Of a stretch of DNA of 42,377 nt, positions 7,690-15,802 are shown one piece after another. The number at the start of each line of letters is the position of its first letter. Positions within the stretch are counted from its first letter, which is position 1. The translations under genes and the position numbers were made by a program. A model generated the notes under the pieces. The model did not search any database and was not told the origin of the DNA. It was given only the letters and a program-made list of their open reading frames with translations. Source of the stretch: Theionarchaea archaeon (GTDB lineage: Archaea > Methanobacteriota_B > Thermococci > Methanofastidiosales > SZ-28-30); assembly GCA_018992685.1 (NCBI GenBank), contig JACVGT010000007.1, positions 64,001 through 106,377 on the forward strand, in the 5' to 3' direction.

Positions 7690-10050
7690 TCACTTGCGGA
7701 AGGCGACCAACACGATGGCGAAAGCACCCGCATATATGAAGGCCCCAACCAAGAACGCGTAAGAAAACCCAAATGAAAAAGCCAGTATCATCCCAATGAT
7801 ACTCCCCATGACAGAGCCTCCCCCGTTTACAGCATACATCCAGATAACGTCTTTTTCTACTTCCCTGGACACAATCCTCAGCCCCAGGGGAAAGGGCATC
7901 CCCATGAGCAAGTACAATGGTGACAACAGGAGAACACTGAGCACAATCTTAGTGGGGATAGGATTGGGCATGAAATAATAGATGAGAGGAGATAACCCCA
8001 CTACATAAACAAGGGCTACCAGTATTAGTATTGCCAGTACTCTCTTCACCATTTTTCTCTCATTGGAGAATCTTCCCGTTATAAAGCTCCCCAAGCCAGA
8101 GAATATCAGCATAGAAAACAAGATCACCTGGAAGGCATAGGCTGGCTGGCCCAGGAACAAGGACAACCTCTGAATGGACACTGCTTGTATGAGTATGTAC
8201 CCAATCCCCAACAAGACGAAATACCCAATAAAAGGTATTGTAATTCGGCTCTCGAATTTCAACCGTCGTTCAGCAGCTACAGGCAGTACCAGGAACAGCA
8301 CGGTCAGAGCAAAGAACCCCACAAGCATGTATCTCAGAAACGATGGTGCGCTCTTCTCAGTATGGTAAAAATAGGGATGATCATCAGTTGTGGGAGTGAC
8401 ATCTCTGCCTTCTGGGACGAGGCTAAGGTAGGAATCCAGGTTGACACCAGAATAGAACGGTGCATACAAACACTCGAACTTGAATACATCAGCCTCCGGG
8501 CTGTTTATGGAAACATAGTACTCTCGTATAACGGTCTCCGCCTGAGCTGCCTTTTCCAAAATAGCATGAACACTCTGCTCATCCAGGGGGTTCTTGAAAA
8601 TGAAGGTGTAGTCTGTCTGTCGATACAGGTTGGTGTAGCCCGAAGACATCACATGTCTGAAAATCATCATATGCAGTTCGGGAGAGACTCCCTCTCTCAG
8701 TAGTGCTTCTCTCGTTGTTGAAAACTGCCTCAGCAGCCGATAGCTTACCCCAGTTTCAGCATCCAGTGCATTATACTCATCCATGAGACTGGTCACCAGA
8801 ATTGCGGCAATTCCATCATCCGAGAGGTGGTTCCAGTAGTCTTGATTGGCCTCCACTGTGTAGACATACGTGTCAGAAAAGGTCTGCACAATTGAGGAAG
8901 GCAAAATCAGAGCATCTGAGCCCAGAACTCCATTCTCAATGAGATCAAATGTCCTATTACATCGGTTGACATATGTTCGCCCATCCTCTACGACATACGT
9001 GACTTCTGGTCTGGAGTAGATGTCTTTTGACACATCCTTGAATTCTGAAAGCATCATCTCCATGATGACGGGATTGATTTCCACTCCCACGACATCGGTG
9101 GAACCTGCTTGTATTGCCATGGCCAATTCGACCCCTCCACCTGATCCAATGGCCAGTATGGACTCGGGATTTTCAAAGAACATGAAGTACCTGATATCTG
9201 TTTCATTCCCTGTAAAGGGATTGTCTGATTTTAGGACAGTGACAGGATAGGACCCATTGACAATGAACTGGACCTTCCCCCATGGGAATTGGACAACATC
9301 CACTCTCGAGGTTGGGCTCCACCGGGTATACAGTATTTCAGAACCTTGTTCAACATATGCGGTCAGTGGCTTCTTGGGAACGGGTTCCATTTGGTCTTTC
9401 ATGTAGAAAGCTCCTCCCACGAGAATCAGCATGACCACCATGAGGCCCGCCATTCTCCTGGAGGGTCTCTTGAAAAAGACCGATGAGACCAAGGCCACCA
9501 CACTGCAGAAAATGACGACTCCTTCCACAGATAAGGTAGGCACAAGCAATGAAACCAGAAATGAGCCTGCAGCCGCTCCGACTAGATCACCGAAATAAAT
9601 GTAGGAAATTTCGCGCTTGGAGGATGTGGGGTAATTCAGAGCGGAGCTCAGCACAATGCCTGCAAAGAAGAAGGGGACAGCGGGGAGTAGAGAGAAATAC
9701 ATTAAGAACAGCAGACTGTCAATTGAGAGCAGTTCCAGATGGGTGAGGGAGAGCTGCTCAAAGAATTCTGTCTTGCTGGCATGCGAAATAGCGACCAGAC
9801 TGATTATCATGAACAGGCTGAAGAGCAACGCTGCATAGGATAGCAGTGTGAAGTATTCTTTTCTTCTGGAGATGAAATAGCCTAGGACACCACCAACGCC
9901 CAGTCCAAACATGGCAATTGAAACGATGATATATGAAACATTGGTCCAGAACATGAACCCAAATTGATATGATAGAGATACTTCAAAGCATAGGCTGCCT
10001 AAAGAGAGGAAGAACACGCCTGCAATGAATATTGATAACCGTCTGTCCAT
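7690..10050 (-). CDS. Multi-spanning membrane protein with spermidine-synthase-like methyltransferase-fold domain
   Basis: A 786-residue fusion. Residues 1-215 contain about six membrane helices. Residues about 230-545 form a spermidine-synthase-like soluble domain with the nucleotide-binding motif ILAIGSGGGVELAMA at 298-312, the acidic VVGVEINP near 320-327 and VVEDGRTYV near 353-361. Residues about 560-786 contain seven or so further helices. The catalytic Asp of aminopropyltransferases would lie in FDLIENGVLGSDA; the DxxD/DSSDP form is not kept, so polyamine synthesis is doubtful. Such membrane-fused homologues occur in many bacteria and archaea without known function. A TATA box at 10069-10080 lies about 25 bases before the ATG, so the mRNA is probably leaderless. 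Confidence 0.85.
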   Translation of the reverse strand: MDRRLSIFIAGVFFLSLGSLCFEVSLSYQFGFMFWTNVSYIIVSIAMFGLGVGGVLGYFISRRKEYFTLLSYAALLFSLFMIISLVAISHASKTEFFEQLSLTHLELLSIDSLLFLMYFSLLPAVPFFFAGIVLSSALNYPTSSKREISYIYFGDLVGAAAGSFLVSLLVPTLSVEGVVIFCSVVALVSSVFFKRPSRRMAGLMVVMLILVGGAFYMKDQMEPVPKKPLTAYVEQGSEILYTRWSPTSRVDVVQFPWGKVQFIVNGSYPVTVLKSDNPFTGNETDIRYFMFFENPESILAIGSGGGVELAMAIQAGSTDVVGVEINPVIMEMMLSEFKDVSKDIYSRPEVTYVVEDGRTYVNRCNRTFDLIENGVLGSDALILPSSIVQTFSDTYVYTVEANQDYWNHLSDDGIAAILVTSLMDEYNALDAETGVSYRLLRQFSTTREALLREGVSPELHMMIFRHVMSSGYTNLYRQTDYTFIFKNPLDEQSVHAILEKAAQAETVIREYYVSINSPEADVFKFECLYAPFYSGVNLDSYLSLVPEGRDVTPTTDDHPYFYHTEKSAPSFLRYMLVGFFALTVLFLVLPVAAERRLKFESRITIPFIGYFVLLGIGYILIQAVSIQRLSLFLGQPAYAFQVILFSMLIFSGLGSFITGRFSNERKMVKRVLAILILVALVYVVGLSPLIYYFMPNPIPTKIVLSVLLLSPLYLLMGMPFPLGLRIVSREVEKDVIWMYAVNGGGSVMGSIIGMILAFSFGFSYAFLVGAFIYAGAFAIVLVAFRK

Positions 10051-10068
10051 GGGATTGAATTTGGGACT

Positions 10069-10080
10069 CCTTTATAAAGT
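10069..10080 (-). promoter_or_regulatory. TATA box of the spermidine-synthase-like gene
   Basis: On the minus strand this reads ACTTTATAAAGG, a symmetric TATA element 20-30 bases before the ATG at 10050. Confidence 0.7.
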
Positions 10081-10280
10081 TAGCCTTTTGCGCCCTTGGG
10101 GAGATCCGTGTTATGACTGCAAGATGAAAGTGTCGTGGACTCTTCCATGAAAGACAGAGAAAGAGAGATGTCTTTGGAGGATTCCAGCACCTGTGCTTTT
10201 CACGTCAGAGCCGGCCGCAAGGGTTGCTATACAGCGTTCAATGAGTGAAGAAATGGGCCCGGATCTGCTTCTCTATCAAA

Positions 10281-10313
10281 AACAAAAAAAGTGAGTCCCT
10301 GGCTCACTTTTTT
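10281..10313 (-). terminator. Hairpin terminator overlapping the subtilase stop codon
   Basis: On the minus strand AAAAAAGTGAG (10303-10313), a 7-base loop, and CTCACTTTTTT (10285-10295) form an 11-bp stem followed by more T. The stop codon TGA and the last two Lys codons of the subtilase lie in the 5' arm. Confidence 0.75.
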
Positions 10314-11833
10314 CTAATTACTACACCTAGAAACATCAGAATGAATATCAGTGCTGTTCCGAGGCAGCCGTCAGTTCCACATTCACAACCACAGTCTCCA
10401 TCAGCTGGTGGAGATACAGTGGGGTTGCTGATAATCTGCTGTACCGCAGCGTATGCATCTACACGGCCCCATCCCCAGAGGCAGTCCTTGTTGACATTGC
10501 CCTTGTCGATGGCAGTAGCACCCATGCAGTTCTTAACTTGTAAGGGCGTTGCTATACCACGGGCGTCCAGCATCAGGGCAGCGACACCCGCTATGTGCGG
10601 TGTGGCCATTGATGTACCAGACATTGAAACATCACTGCATGAGGTTCCGGCATCGGCAGCGTAGATTGATACGCCGGGAGCTGTGATGTCGGGCTTTGTT
10701 CTTCCATCAGTGGTGGGACCTCTGGAAGAGAAGCTGGCTAGAGCATCTGACTTGTCAGAAGCACCAACGGTAATGACATCTGTTGCATCACCGGGTGTAT
10801 TGATAGTGCAGCAGGAAGAGCCCTCATTTCCAGCAGCTACAACCATTACAACACCCTCTCTCACTGCCCAGTTGCATTCTTGGGCTATGCTGCTGGTTCC
10901 ATCTCCACCCAGACTTCCGAATCCGATCACTATAATGTCCGCTCCGATGGAGACACCCCAATCGATACCAGCAATGATATTGGAGATAGTGCCGTTTCCA
11001 GAAGAATCCAGTACCTTTCCAATCATGAGAGAAGCACCTGGTACCACACGTGAAACGACAGAGGCAACGTGAGTCCCATGACCATTATCATCGTATGGTG
11101 TAGGATACCCATTAACAAAGTCTTTCCAAGCTACAATTTTTCCTGCGATATCACAATGAGTAGGGTCAGCACCTGTGTCGAGAATGCAGACCTTGATGCC
11201 TGAGCCATCATATCCAACAGCCCAGCAGTCGTCAACATTGATTAGCGGGATACTGTCAGCCAGCAAGGCGTGAGCATTCCCATTGGCCTCAATGAATTCA
11301 ACCAGGGGCTCTTCAGACAGAGCTCTTAGGTTAGAAACGCGAATGTCAGCTGTTGCCCCCATCCGGCTTAGAAACCGGTAGTGGATGTTGCCGAATTGAC
11401 TCACTTTGCAGAAAGCATCGGGTTCTTTGAACCAGACCAATACTCTCAGAGTATCACTTGCGTTCATGGTGGCAATCATGTCTCTCACAGACCACCTCAT
11501 CTTCATTACGCTGTTTGGGACAACACTCACGTACTCGCTGGGACCGACCTTCTTGAGGTACATTTTTGGAATCTTGAGCGTCCTTTCGTCGACCCGTGTA
11601 ACTGGCAATTTCTCAATATTGATTTCCTTTGCAATCGTGTTCATCACACCAGCATCAACAGAAAAAAACAGGTAGTCAGAGTCTTCACCTCTAATTTCAA
11701 CTTCCAGCTTCAATACATCTCTGCCTTCGTGCCCAAAAGTCTGCACATGGAAAGTGACCTTCTCTGGAATTGCATTGACAGTGACCAATGACATCATGAG
11801 TATGACAGCTGTGGCGAATCCCCTTCGACTCAT
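10304..11833 (-). CDS. Secreted, C-terminally anchored subtilisin-like serine protease (S8)
   Basis: A 509-residue exported protease. Residues 1-21 are a signal peptide; about 125-190 resemble the I9-type inhibitor propeptide; 195-465 is the S8 catalytic domain with Asp219 (VCILDTGAD), His252 (NGHGTH), oxyanion Asn336 (AAGNEG) and Ser408 (SGTSMATPH). After a Pro-rich linker comes a Cys cluster (DCGCECGTDGC, 480-490), then a C-terminal membrane helix and RKK anchor. There are many other Cys residues, suggesting disulfides. I chose ATG 11833 because AGGAGGTGA lies about 10 bases upstream and a signal peptide follows at once; starts at 11872 would add residues before it. It probably degrades extracellular peptides or processes surface proteins. 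Confidence 0.95.
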   Translation of the reverse strand: MSRRGFATAVILMMSLVTVNAIPEKVTFHVQTFGHEGRDVLKLEVEIRGEDSDYLFFSVDAGVMNTIAKEINIEKLPVTRVDERTLKIPKMYLKKVGPSEYVSVVPNSVMKMRWSVRDMIATMNASDTLRVLVWFKEPDAFCKVSQFGNIHYRFLSRMGATADIRVSNLRALSEEPLVEFIEANGNAHALLADSIPLINVDDCWAVGYDGSGIKVCILDTGADPTHCDIAGKIVAWKDFVNGYPTPYDDNGHGTHVASVVSRVVPGASLMIGKVLDSSGNGTISNIIAGIDWGVSIGADIIVIGFGSLGGDGTSSIAQECNWAVREGVVMVVAAGNEGSSCCTINTPGDATDVITVGASDKSDALASFSSRGPTTDGRTKPDITAPGVSIYAADAGTSCSDVSMSGTSMATPHIAGVAALMLDARGIATPLQVKNCMGATAIDKGNVNKDCLWGWGRVDAYAAVQQIISNPTVSPPADGDCGCECGTDGCLGTALIFILMFLGVVIRKK

Positions 11834-11884
11834 TTTCAAATTCTCACCTCCTCTTTGATTAGTTATACACATACTTTTCCGTAC

Positions 11885-11896
11885 ACTTATAAGTAT
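11885..11896 (-). promoter_or_regulatory. TATA box of the subtilase gene
   Basis: Minus-strand ACTTATAAGT, about 25 bases before a predicted start near 11866, leaving a leader of about 33 bases that carries the strong AGGAGGTGA ribosome site. Confidence 0.65.
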
Positions 11897-12029
11897 TTTG
11901 AATCAATTATTTTGCATATATGTAATTAAAGGACGATAACCTGAGAAACCACAAAACGAAGACGTTCAACGAACTCGAATGACTCCAGTGATTCGTTCTT
12001 CTGGTTCCCGCTCAGACTCAGATAGAACA

Positions 12030-12049
12030 ACAAAAAAATAAAAGAAAAG
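12030..12049 (-). terminator. T-tract terminator of the surface protein gene
   Basis: Directly after the stop codon the minus strand reads a T-rich run (CTTTTCTTTTATTTTTTTG), the usual form of an archaeal terminator, without a clear hairpin. Confidence 0.6.
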
Positions 12050-13018
12050 TTAGTTTGAAGGAGTACACACGTTGGTGACATCGACAATCCAGGTACCAGT
12101 ATATGTACCCACTTCCTGTGGATCAGGTACAGTACCACCAAAAGTGAGTATCCGAGTAATACTGTTAGAATAGCCTAGGATTCCAGCATCTGGGATTCCT
12201 GCTTCATCCACATCTCTGTAATCATCATAAATGATTTGAGCTGCTGCAGTCAACACAGTCTGAACTGAACTTTCATCTTCAACATAGAACTGTCCCACCG
12301 GAATGGTATACGTACCTGCTATCAGGTCAGCCCCTGTGACTGAGATATCAACTTCTCCATTCGAGACCATGCTGATCACGTTGTCATTGGTAGCTGTGAG
12401 AACTGCTCCCGGGTCTGCGCTCCCAAAATCAATGCTATTACTCTGGACTGCGAACGAGAGGAACTTGTTCACTGTGGCGTCGCCCTGCGCACTGCTGACA
12501 GTGGGATTTGCCGAGTCAGTGGCCTCGATATGATAGTGCCAGTAGTCTGTGGCAGTGGGCCGGGCAATTCCAGAAACCTGCCAATTGAGGTCGAAGGTGA
12601 CATCTTTGTTATTCGGAATGATGGTAACGTTGGTGGTTGAGACATAGCTGTTGGCGACATTCGCCGCCCAGTTTGCACTGTTGGTGAAGTCGACGACTGC
12701 AGGGTTTGTTCCAGGGTTGGGATTTGTCCATGTCCAGGTGTAGTAGTTTCTGCCATTTCCTGAACTGTCTGAGCCATAGTAGAGTTTGATGACAATGATG
12801 AGAATGTCTGCAAGTTTGTTACTGTCACTTACGGTGGCATTGATAGTGTATTGTACCTCGGGGTCAATTGTCAACGGTCCAACTGTGTTGTTTGTCACCT
12901 CTGGGGCTTTGTTGTTGACTGTGACTGAGATATCTACGTTCTCAGAATCCGCTGCCGTGTTTTGTATACTGAGTACAGCAATACCCACTATTGCTATGAC
13001 GATGACTTTCCTGTTCAT
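12050..13018 (-). CDS. Secreted Ig-like surface protein, function unknown
   Basis: A 322-residue exported protein with a signal peptide (MNRKVIVIAIVGIAVLS, cleavage near residue 23). The mature part is beta-rich, low in Lys and Cys, and rich in Asn, Thr, Ser and Asp, with several N-glycosylation sequons (NNT, NAT, NVT), typical of archaeal cell-surface proteins. Two halves can be seen: about 28-170 (APEVTNNTVGPLTIDPEV start, Ig-like) and 180-322 (SIDFGSADPGAVLTATNDN start, ending GTWIVDVTNV). No membrane anchor or sorting signal is visible. It has its own TATA box, a GGTGAT ribosome site and a T-tract terminator, so it is separate from the downstream subtilase, though both are exported. Confidence 0.75.
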   Translation of the reverse strand: MNRKVIVIAIVGIAVLSIQNTAADSENVDISVTVNNKAPEVTNNTVGPLTIDPEVQYTINATVSDSNKLADILIIVIKLYYGSDSSGNGRNYYTWTWTNPNPGTNPAVVDFTNSANWAANVANSYVSTTNVTIIPNNKDVTFDLNWQVSGIARPTATDYWHYHIEATDSANPTVSSAQGDATVNKFLSFAVQSNSIDFGSADPGAVLTATNDNVISMVSNGEVDISVTGADLIAGTYTIPVGQFYVEDESSVQTVLTAAAQIIYDDYRDVDEAGIPDAGILGYSNSITRILTFGGTVPDPQEVGTYTGTWIVDVTNVCTPSN

Positions 13019-13050
13019 CTGATCACCTATCTTATGCTTTTTTAAGTTAT

Positions 13051-13062
13051 GATATATAAAGG
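13051..13062 (-). promoter_or_regulatory. TATA box of the surface protein gene
   Basis: Minus-strand CCTTTATATATC, a near-consensus element; start predicted near 13033, followed by the GGTGAT ribosome site (13022-13027) and the ATG at 13018. Confidence 0.75.
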
Positions 13063-13461
13063 TATTTGTGAAAATTACCGTTTATGAGATAATTTGTGAG
13101 AAAATGTGTGATGAAACGACTTCATGTGTGAAGCAGTGTGATTTCTATTGTACGTTCAGATAAATCCCGCGGGTTTCAGGAAAGTTCTGAGATTGCGTGC
13201 TCTTCATATCTGGATTCCTGGAGTTGAAATAGTACTCATGATGAAAGAACGTTTCAGACATGTGGACAGAGATCAGTTGGGTAAAGAATCCCTTGGCACT
13301 GGGGCATTTCGCTCCACGGATTGTTTGGGGAGCTTTCATCAGAGAGAACGGAAAGAGATCATCTTCAAGAACGCTGGAATGTCCGCTCTCGTGCTGGTAT
13401 GGGTGGCAGGATGTCTGGTATGCTGTTTGTTCCCATTCTTGCAGGTCAATTCTTCCAAAAA
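13063..13461. other. Gene-free stretch between surface protein and Lsm genes
   Basis: About 400 bases with no reading frame that has coding character, promoter and ribosome site together. A GTGATGA resembling a box C of a C/D guide RNA occurs near 13108, but no well-spaced D boxes follow. I see no repeat, tRNA or clear hairpin. The Lsm TATA box closes the stretch. Confidence 0.5.
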
Positions 13462-13471
13462 GCTTTTAAGC
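13462..13471 (+). promoter_or_regulatory. TATA-like box of the Lsm gene
   Basis: GCTTTTAAGC lies about 25 bases before the ATG at 13492, indicating a leaderless or nearly leaderless mRNA. Confidence 0.55.
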
Positions 13472-13491
13472 CTCATTCGTGTACGAGGTTC

Positions 13492-13710
13492 ATGCCAGAG
13501 AAACCATTGGATCTTATTCATGGAAGTCTTGACAACAAGATATCAGTACAGCTCAAAGATGGAAGAGAAATCATAGGTGTCCTCGCAGGATATGACCTGG
13601 ACTTTAACCTAACCATAGACAAAGCCACACTGGTGGACCAAGGCGGAAGGAAAGGTCTGGGAAAAATCGTGCTGCGGCACAACAACGTGGTGTCTATAAA
13701 GCCGTTCTAG
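13492..13710 (+). CDS. Lsm/Sm-like archaeal RNA-binding protein
   Basis: A 72-residue Sm-fold protein; such SmAPs form heptameric or hexameric rings that bind U-rich RNA. The Sm1 motif is ISVQLKDGREIIGVLAGYDLDFNLTIDKA (about 20-48) and the Sm2 motif is GKIVLRHNNVVSI (57-69), with RH in place of the common RG. The ATG at 13492 gives MPEKPLDLIHGSLD, the usual start, and follows GAGGT closely; the frame is open further upstream but that part is not Sm-like and carries the promoter. Its 3' end overlaps the convergent dUTPase-type gene by 17 bases. Confidence 0.93.
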   Translation: MPEKPLDLIHGSLDNKISVQLKDGREIIGVLAGYDLDFNLTIDKATLVDQGGRKGLGKIVLRHNNVVSIKPF

Positions 13711-14212
13711 GGTTCTCTTGGTATGTCCCCTGGTATCCTTGTTGGGCCTTGTCAGACATTTTTGCGAAGAATAACTGCAGTAGCCGTGCATTGTGCTGTA
13801 GAGAAATACCATGAGGGTTGTAAACCACAAGCAGGGAAATACTCGCTCCATGGAATCCTGCATCCCACACTGCACTCTCTATGGTGGCACCTGACCGCAA
13901 GAGAGACGAACGCGGCCTGCCCAGAGCCACCATGTCAGAGGGGATTGTTACAATCTCGTTGAAGGTCACCCTGTAACAGCCTGGAGGGAGGGTAACCCAT
14001 TCATTGACAAAAGACATTTCCTCTGTGGAAGGCAAAACTCTTTCTTCGTTTGTGAAATCGATCCTGCCTTTACCAGTGAATTTCTCTACCCTCTTGAGTG
14101 TGAGATCAACACCATTTGGAGTGAGCTGTGTAGAAAGATCACGGAAGTGCGTAATCATTCCTTTTTCAATTAACTGGCTGAGACTGCTATCACTGAGAAT
14201 CATGGGGCTCAT
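13694..14212 (-). CDS. dut: dUTP diphosphatase (dCTP deaminase/dUTPase family)
   Basis: A 172-residue trimer-type enzyme of the DCD/DUT family, which keeps uracil out of DNA by hydrolysing dUTP or deaminating dCTP. Signature blocks are the substrate motif GRPRSSLLRSGATIESAVWDAGF near 98-120, VYNPHGI near 130 and the C-terminal arm QGYQGTYQ. The segment equivalent to the catalytic Glu of dCTP deaminase (LEFYN) reads LLVVYN, so pure dUTPase activity is more likely. The TATA-like box at 14224-14233 is about 20 bases upstream, favouring a leaderless start at 14212 (or ATG 14203). It overlaps Lsm tail to tail. Confidence 0.85.
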   Translation of the reverse strand: MSPMILSDSSLSQLIEKGMITHFRDLSTQLTPNGVDLTLKRVEKFTGKGRIDFTNEERVLPSTEEMSFVNEWVTLPPGCYRVTFNEIVTIPSDMVALGRPRSSLLRSGATIESAVWDAGFHGASISLLVVYNPHGISLQHNARLLQLFFAKMSDKAQQGYQGTYQENPRTAL

Positions 14213-14223
14213 GTTCTGTCAGT

Positions 14224-14233
14224 GCTTAAAATG
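14224..14233 (-). promoter_or_regulatory. TATA-like box of the dUTPase-type gene
   Basis: Minus-strand CATTTTAAGC, 12-21 bases before the ATG at 14212 and 21-30 before the second ATG at 14203. Confidence 0.45.
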
Positions 14234-14328
14234 ATTTGGTTTGAATCTCATTCCTTCCTGATGAGAACTGCAGTAAGAGATGCCATCAGTCCCACTCTGC
14301 CAGCCAGCAGAACCTCATGGTGCTGGGG

Positions 14329-15729
14329 TCATTTAGGTACTTCTGTACCTTCATCATTTCCCCCTTCCTGCAAGGATTCAGTCACACCTCGAATCTCACA
14401 AATGTCAGAAATGGCTACGGGAGCCCCCAGCACGAGCTTTCCATACTCACCATCAAATCCGGGAGGATAAAATCCGAAGTGATCTTCCTTAACGCTGAGA
14501 AGAGCGTCCAATACATCCGAATTGATTCCCTTTAGTGTCTCTTCAAGGGAGTCTCTCTCCATGAACCAGAGCTCGCATTCAGATCCTACTCTCTCCACTA
14601 TGGTTTTATATTCCTTCAGCGCTTTCTTTGCGGTGACAGATTGTATATTCAGTCCTCGTGCCACGACCTCAACCAGGGGGATCATGTTTGTAAATTCCCT
14701 GGGTTTTTCGGTCTTATATGTTTCAATGCTCTTCATGATATTCTCCATATAGGTTACGCTGATTCTCTCTTTCATTCCTGGTTCTGCGTCCTTTTCTGAC
14801 TGTTTCCTGTGCAGGGCAACCACCCGCTCAAAGACTCCTCCTGTCAGGTTCTTCGAGCAGATGGGGCATATGTGATTTCGGGGCACACATTCTGGTGAAA
14901 AAAAGCAGTATGATCCATTGTGACCTTTTCTGTCACCTCTGTGTCCCGTGAGAAAATATCGGCCTTCTGCGGGATTGAACTCAGCAGTACGTATGACATT
15001 GTCCTCCCTTATTGCCCTGACTAGATGAGAAAAAGTCAGCCTTGGCAGCCGGAATGTGGTGAACTCCCGTCCCATGCGATGCAGATGGTGGGAATGGGCA
15101 TCGCTACTGGATATCCAGGTCCTCGAACTCAGTTCTGGAATCAGATGCAGTAGCGTGGGATCTGCACTCAATCCAGTCTCCACCGTAGAAATACTACGTT
15201 CGAAATCTCCAAAGAATTCGTGAAGGTAGGTAACAGGGCAATTTGACCCATAGATACCATCTGGAGTCAGTATATGAGCGGGAATCACCTCTATCTCAGG
15301 GTCAATATCTTTCAGTGTGTGGAGGCGATAGGAGACATCCCCCGGATCTTTGCACACAATGAATGGCCTTCCAATAGTGTTTCTCACACCCCAGTCCTGC
15401 AGGATTCTGCAAAACAGGTCTACTGCATCAAAAGATGGAAACAGTATTACTGTATGAACTGATTTTCTCCTGTGGCGTACCTTGGAGGTTATGATGACCT
15501 CAGTCTGAAGCACAAACGATGTAGGTCTTTCGTTGAAAGAGAATATGCCATTATCTGTCTCTCTTAGAGTTTTTTTCAAATAATCCAGCCACTGGGGGTG
15601 CAGACAATCTCCTGTTCCCACCACCGTGATTCCTTTCAACGACATCATGTCATCAATTCTGGTAAATGAGATGCTGCCCACACCACCTGCGTATCCAGAG
15701 TGAGCATGAAGATCTACATTGACCTGCAT
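14329..15729 (-). CDS. PHP-domain phosphoesterase-like protein with Cys4 zinc motif
   Basis: A 466-residue member of the archaeal/bacterial PHP family often annotated as a UvrD/REP-associated hypothetical protein. It starts MQVNVDLHAHSGY with the first HxH metal pair, has GTGDCLHPQW, IPAHIL with another His, and WISSSDAHSHHLHRMGRE, the closing DxH metal pair. A zinc-finger-like segment (CFFSPECVPRNHICPICS) lies near 285-305, followed by a helical region. PHP domains are metal-dependent phosphoesterases, often linked with DNA polymerases. The ATG at 15729 is preceded by a TATA box at 15751-15760, giving a leaderless mRNA; the longer frame to 15831 would overlap the ligase end. Its place behind fen and lig suggests DNA repair. 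Confidence 0.85.
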   Translation of the reverse strand: MQVNVDLHAHSGYAGGVGSISFTRIDDMMSLKGITVVGTGDCLHPQWLDYLKKTLRETDNGIFSFNERPTSFVLQTEVIITSKVRHRRKSVHTVILFPSFDAVDLFCRILQDWGVRNTIGRPFIVCKDPGDVSYRLHTLKDIDPEIEVIPAHILTPDGIYGSNCPVTYLHEFFGDFERSISTVETGLSADPTLLHLIPELSSRTWISSSDAHSHHLHRMGREFTTFRLPRLTFSHLVRAIREDNVIRTAEFNPAEGRYFLTGHRGDRKGHNGSYCFFSPECVPRNHICPICSKNLTGGVFERVVALHRKQSEKDAEPGMKERISVTYMENIMKSIETYKTEKPREFTNMIPLVEVVARGLNIQSVTAKKALKEYKTIVERVGSECELWFMERDSLEETLKGINSDVLDALLSVKEDHFGFYPPGFDGEYGKLVLGAPVAISDICEIRGVTESLQEGGNDEGTEVPK

Positions 15730-15750
15730 GTTCCCTGTTTGAGTGCGGTT

Positions 15751-15760
15751 ACTTAAAGGT
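15751..15760 (-). promoter_or_regulatory. TATA box of the PHP-domain gene
   Basis: Minus-strand ACCTTTAAGT, 22-31 bases before the ATG at 15729, so the PHP gene can be transcribed apart from the ligase gene. Confidence 0.6.
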
Positions 15761-15802
15761 TGGTAGGCTCGTAATACTGTTCGTACTGATGTATTAGAAG
15801 CC

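Noticed and set aside
7454..7693. 79-codon minus-strand frame whose GTG overlaps the stop of the spermidine-synthase-like gene
   Set aside because: The GTGA overlap is tempting, but there is no ribosome site, the composition is not protein-like and nothing is recognisable. I see no other content in 7440-7689.
8185..8703. 172-codon plus-strand frame inside the spermidine-synthase-like gene
   Set aside because: Antisense shadow of a certain gene; no promoter or ribosome site.
10147..10248. 33-codon plus-strand frame in the gap before the subtilase terminator
   Set aside because: No ribosome site or TATA box; length is expected by chance.
13105..13190. GTGATGA and later CTGA resembling boxes C and D of a guide RNA
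   Set aside because: Boxes are about 80 bases apart, internal D'/C' boxes are absent, and no terminal stem forms.
13148..13576. 142-codon plus-strand frame over the Lsm upstream region
   Set aside because: Runs out of frame across the certain Lsm gene and its promoter; no ribosome site and no protein-like pattern.
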